Source: CAIWHR01 sp040006895
Lineage (GTDB): Bacteria > Pseudomonadota > Gammaproteobacteria > Burkholderiales > Casimicrobiaceae
Assembly: GCA_040006895.1 (NCBI GenBank)
Contig: JBDTWB010000217.1
Location: 1-6,333 of the forward strand
DNA length: 6,333 nucleotides
Reading direction: 5' to 3'
Part shown: positions 4,135 to 6,333 of the stretch, piece after piece
Layout: each line of letters starts with the position of its first letter
Position numbering within the stretch: the stretch's first letter is position 1
Made by a program: the position numbers and the translations under genes
The notes under the pieces: generated by a model
Databases searched by the model: none
The model's input: the letters and a program-made list of their open reading frames with translations, nothing else
What the model was told of the DNA's origin: nothing

Positions 4135-6123
4135 ATGAGCCGCGCCATCGTCACGATGCTTCTGGGTTTTTCAATCGCAGCCCAGGCCGGTACGTTCACG
4201 GTCTCGAACACCAACGACAGCGGGGCGGGCAGCCTGCGCGATGCCGTCACCCAAGCCAACAACGCTCCCGGTGCGGATACCGTCATCGTCAACGTCAGCG
4301 GGACCATCGTGCTGACCTCCGGCCAGATCCGCATCGACGCGCCCCTCACCCTCGTCGGCCCGGGTGCGAGCAACCTGACCATCGACGGCAACGCGAATGG
4401 ACGTATCTTCGCGATCATCGAGGCCAATGCCCCGGCCTGCCCAGCGCTGTCCGGTCCCGCCGACGGTCTTGTCTCAATCAGCGGCATGACCTTGCGCAAC
4501 GGCAGCCGCAACGTCGTCGACAGCGGTGGCGGTGCGATCATGACCGCGAAAAGCCTCACGCTCGACGCCGTGGTGATCCGGGATAGCGTCGGCAAGAGCG
4601 GCGGCGGGATGATTTTCAACGCCCAGTATCCGGGCCAGGCGCTGACGATCACCAACTCCCAGTTCATCGGCAATACGGCGCGACCCGTGGTGCCGGGCAA
4701 CACCGGGGCGTTCAGGGGAGGCGGCCTGCTCGCCAAGGACAATTGCGGCGGGGCACGCGTCGCGGCGACGGTCACCATCGACCGGAGCGTATTCAGGGGC
4801 AACAGGGTGCAGCCGGCCGCCGGCCTCGAGGGCATGGGCGGGGGCATCGCTTTGGAACTCTACGGCCCCGTCGTCATCCAGGATTCGCGCATCATCGACA
4901 ACCATGCCGACTCGTCTCCGTTGAGCATGGATGCAGGCTATAACTCGGGCGGCGTTGGCGGCTACGCGCAAAGCCTCACCATTCGCCGGTCGGAGATCTC
5001 CGGCAACTCGGCCGACTACGTAGGAGCGCTCGGGGCGTTCAATACCATCCCCGGCGCCGCCGCCATGCAACTCGCCATCGTCGACTCGACGATTTCAGGC
5101 AATGTCGCGCATCAATCGATCGGCGCGATTATCCTCGATGGCAACGTCGCCGCCGTGATCACCAATTCCACGGTCGCGGGCAACGTCGCCAACTTTCTAA
5201 ACAGTGCCGCGGACGTGAACCGCATCAGCGGCATCGGTCTGCTCAGCGAGCCCTTCGACCCCCCCGCCACCGGCAACGCGACACCGCCGACCCTGCAACT
5301 CGTGGCGTCGATCGTCGCCGGCGGTACCGTCGCCTCCCCCGATATCGGAATAGCGGGGCCTCTGGTTCCCGCGCCATTTTCGGTGACGGCGGGGAATTCG
5401 CTCGTGCAGGCAGCGGGCCCGGGCGTGGTGCTGAATGGGACGGCCAACATAGCGGGCGCGGATCCGATGCTTGCCGCCCTGGCCTTCAACGGCGGCCTGA
5501 CCCAGACCCAGGCACTACTGCCCGGCAGTCCCGCCATCGACGCGGGCAGCAATCCGCTTAGCCTGGCGACGGATCAGCGCGGCGGCTCGTTCGCCCGCGT
5601 CGTCGGCGCCAGGGCCGATATGGGTGCCTATGAAACCGGCAATGCACCGGTGCTGTTGGTGGTCGAGTATTACAACGCATCGCTCGACCATTACTTCATC
5701 ACCTACGTTCCCGGCGAGATCGCCACCCTGGACGCGGGCATCGCCATCAAGGGCTGGGTCCGCACGGGATACACCTTTACAGCGTATCGCACCGCGCAGG
5801 CGGGGACGTCACCGGTGTGTCGCTTCTACATTCCACCGGCGAGCGGCGACTCGCATTTCTTCGGCAGGGGCACCGCGGAGTGCGATGCCACCGGGCAGCG
5901 CAATCCGACTTTCGTCCTGGAGGATCCCACGTTCATGCACATGTTCCTGCCGGTAGTGGGAACGTGCCCGGCGGGTACGCGACCGATCTATCGGGTCTTC
6001 AGCAACCGTCCCGACGCCAACCACCGGTATATGACGGACGGGGCCGTGCGCGACGCCATGGTCGCCAAGGGTTGGCTCGCGGAGGGTGACGGCCCCGACC
6101 TCGTGGTGATGTGCGCACCGTAG
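4135..6123 (+). CDS. Secreted right-handed beta-helix protein with C-terminal DUF5648-like domain, 662 aa
   Basis: The signal peptide (1-18) has a hydrophobic core and an AQA-G cleavage site, so the protein is exported. Residues 20-50 carry the FTVSNTNDSGAGSLRDAV motif that opens many beta-helix/CSLREA-like surface proteins. A right-handed parallel beta-helix follows to about 440, with rungs of the form I-x-x-S-x-I-x-G-N (ITNSQFIGNTA, IDRSVFRGNRV, IVDSTISGNVA, ITNSTVAGNVA). Residues 442-501 match choice-of-anchor-Q-type closings (FNGGLTQTQALLPGSPAIDAG, then DMGAYETG). Residues 506-662 are a separate domain beginning VVEYYNASLDHYFIT, with Cys562, 583, 611 and 660; it resembles the DUF5648-type modules on secreted betaproteobacterial proteins. 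No catalytic residues can be assigned; roles in adhesion or polysaccharide binding are guesses. An in-frame ATG at 4033 would bury the signal peptide, so 4135 is preferred. It appears to be monocistronic. Confidence 0.9.
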   Translation: MSRAIVTMLLGFSIAAQAGTFTVSNTNDSGAGSLRDAVTQANNAPGADTVIVNVSGTIVLTSGQIRIDAPLTLVGPGASNLTIDGNANGRIFAIIEANAPACPALSGPADGLVSISGMTLRNGSRNVVDSGGGAIMTAKSLTLDAVVIRDSVGKSGGGMIFNAQYPGQALTITNSQFIGNTARPVVPGNTGAFRGGGLLAKDNCGGARVAATVTIDRSVFRGNRVQPAAGLEGMGGGIALELYGPVVIQDSRIIDNHADSSPLSMDAGYNSGGVGGYAQSLTIRRSEISGNSADYVGALGAFNTIPGAAAMQLAIVDSTISGNVAHQSIGAIILDGNVAAVITNSTVAGNVANFLNSAADVNRISGIGLLSEPFDPPATGNATPPTLQLVASIVAGGTVASPDIGIAGPLVPAPFSVTAGNSLVQAAGPGVVLNGTANIAGADPMLAALAFNGGLTQTQALLPGSPAIDAGSNPLSLATDQRGGSFARVVGARADMGAYETGNAPVLLVVEYYNASLDHYFITYVPGEIATLDAGIAIKGWVRTGYTFTAYRTAQAGTSPVCRFYIPPASGDSHFFGRGTAECDATGQRNPTFVLEDPTFMHMFLPVVGTCPAGTRPIYRVFSNRPDANHRYMTDGAVRDAMVAKGWLAEGDGPDLVVMCAP

Positions 6124-6333
6124 AGCGAGTCTCTGCACCGCGGTGCGTCCGCGCCGCGGTGTGAAGAGGTGACAATCGCCGGGTACGCGCGCGCTGCTTG
6201 GCACCAATGCCGCGGAAGGGCTGACGGTGCGGGTGCCGCGGGTATCGCGCATACGATCCGGGTGCCCGGACGACGGGGGCCACTGCATCCGGCGCCACTG
6301 CATCCGGCGCAACGTCATTTGGGGTGACTGCAT
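6124..6333. other. Downstream region with a palindrome and a tandem repeat, no supported gene
   Basis: No coding frame here has a recognisable product or start signal. A 12-bp perfect palindrome, GCACCGCGGTGC, lies at 6135-6146 right after the beta-helix gene. CACCGCGG (6136-6143) can instead pair with CCGCGGTG (6154-6161). Either could form a stem, but no T-tract follows, so an intrinsic terminator is not claimed. Confidence 0.45.
6279..6308. repeat. Tandem 15-bp direct repeat
   Basis: GCCACTGCATCCGGC occurs twice with no gap (6279-6293 and 6294-6308). A further GACTGCAT closes the window at 6326-6333, so the array may continue to the right. The unit length is a multiple of three, so it could be coding on either strand, but no gene is identifiable. 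Confidence 0.75.

Noticed and set aside
6135..6161. Intrinsic terminator after the beta-helix gene
   Set aside because: Stems are present but the following bases are TGAAGAGG with no T-tract.
5809..6333. Minus-strand 174-codon frame at the right edge
   Set aside because: Mostly antisense to the beta-helix gene; its start region is just the tandem repeat read in reverse, and no family is recognisable.
1..6333. CRISPR array, tRNA or rRNA genes, insertion sequence
   Set aside because: No regularly spaced repeat-spacer pattern, no tRNA-like cloverleaf or rRNA sequence that I could recognise, and no transposase or terminal inverted repeats with target duplications.

Overview
The window is GC-rich DNA from a polyhydroxyalkanoate (PHA)-storing proteobacterium, most likely a betaproteobacterium. 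The evidence is a PhaR regulator divergent from a Phasin_2-type phasin, and a secreted beta-helix protein whose C-terminal domain I know mainly from that class. I do not assign a genus.

Left part (1-1400): the PHA-granule module. A minus-strand phaR runs off the left edge and lacks its last residues. It diverges from a plus-strand phasin gene. The shared intergenic region holds a near-ideal sigma70 promoter for the phasin, a TATAAT box for phaR, and three copies of a TGCGGYGC core that fit the expected PhaR operators: one at the phasin transcription start, one just upstream of its -35 box and one nearer phaR. The phasin transcript has a hairpin-rich leader of about 100 nt. Its 3' UTR is unusually structured: four consecutive hairpins, one presenting a pyrimidine CCTCCTCCT loop, the last an excellent intrinsic terminator. 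This could be a 3'-UTR-derived small RNA.

Middle (1401-3960): about 445 bp with no supported gene, then small unrelated plus-strand genes. They are a 49-aa putative lipoprotein, a 92-aa membrane-anchored Excalibur protein, a VOC (glyoxalase/bleomycin-resistance fold) protein, a doubtful ORF, and a GFA/CENP-V zinc protein. A well-formed attC-like recombination site (2385-2472) lies between the Excalibur and VOC genes. Degenerate attC-like half-sites or inverted repeats follow the other genes. Same-strand unrelated small genes, each followed by an attC-like site, are the signature of an integron gene-cassette array. No integrase is in the window, so this is either the interior of an array or a decaying cluster of attC sites lacking an integrase.

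Right part (4000-6333): one large gene for a secreted right-handed beta-helix protein of 662 aa with a signal peptide, a choice-of-anchor-Q-like segment and a Cys-containing C-terminal domain, from its own promoter and strong ribosome binding site. Behind it are a GC-rich palindrome without a T-tract and a tandem 15-bp repeat at the window edge, with no supported gene.

The PHA module, the cassette-like cluster and the beta-helix gene look functionally independent.
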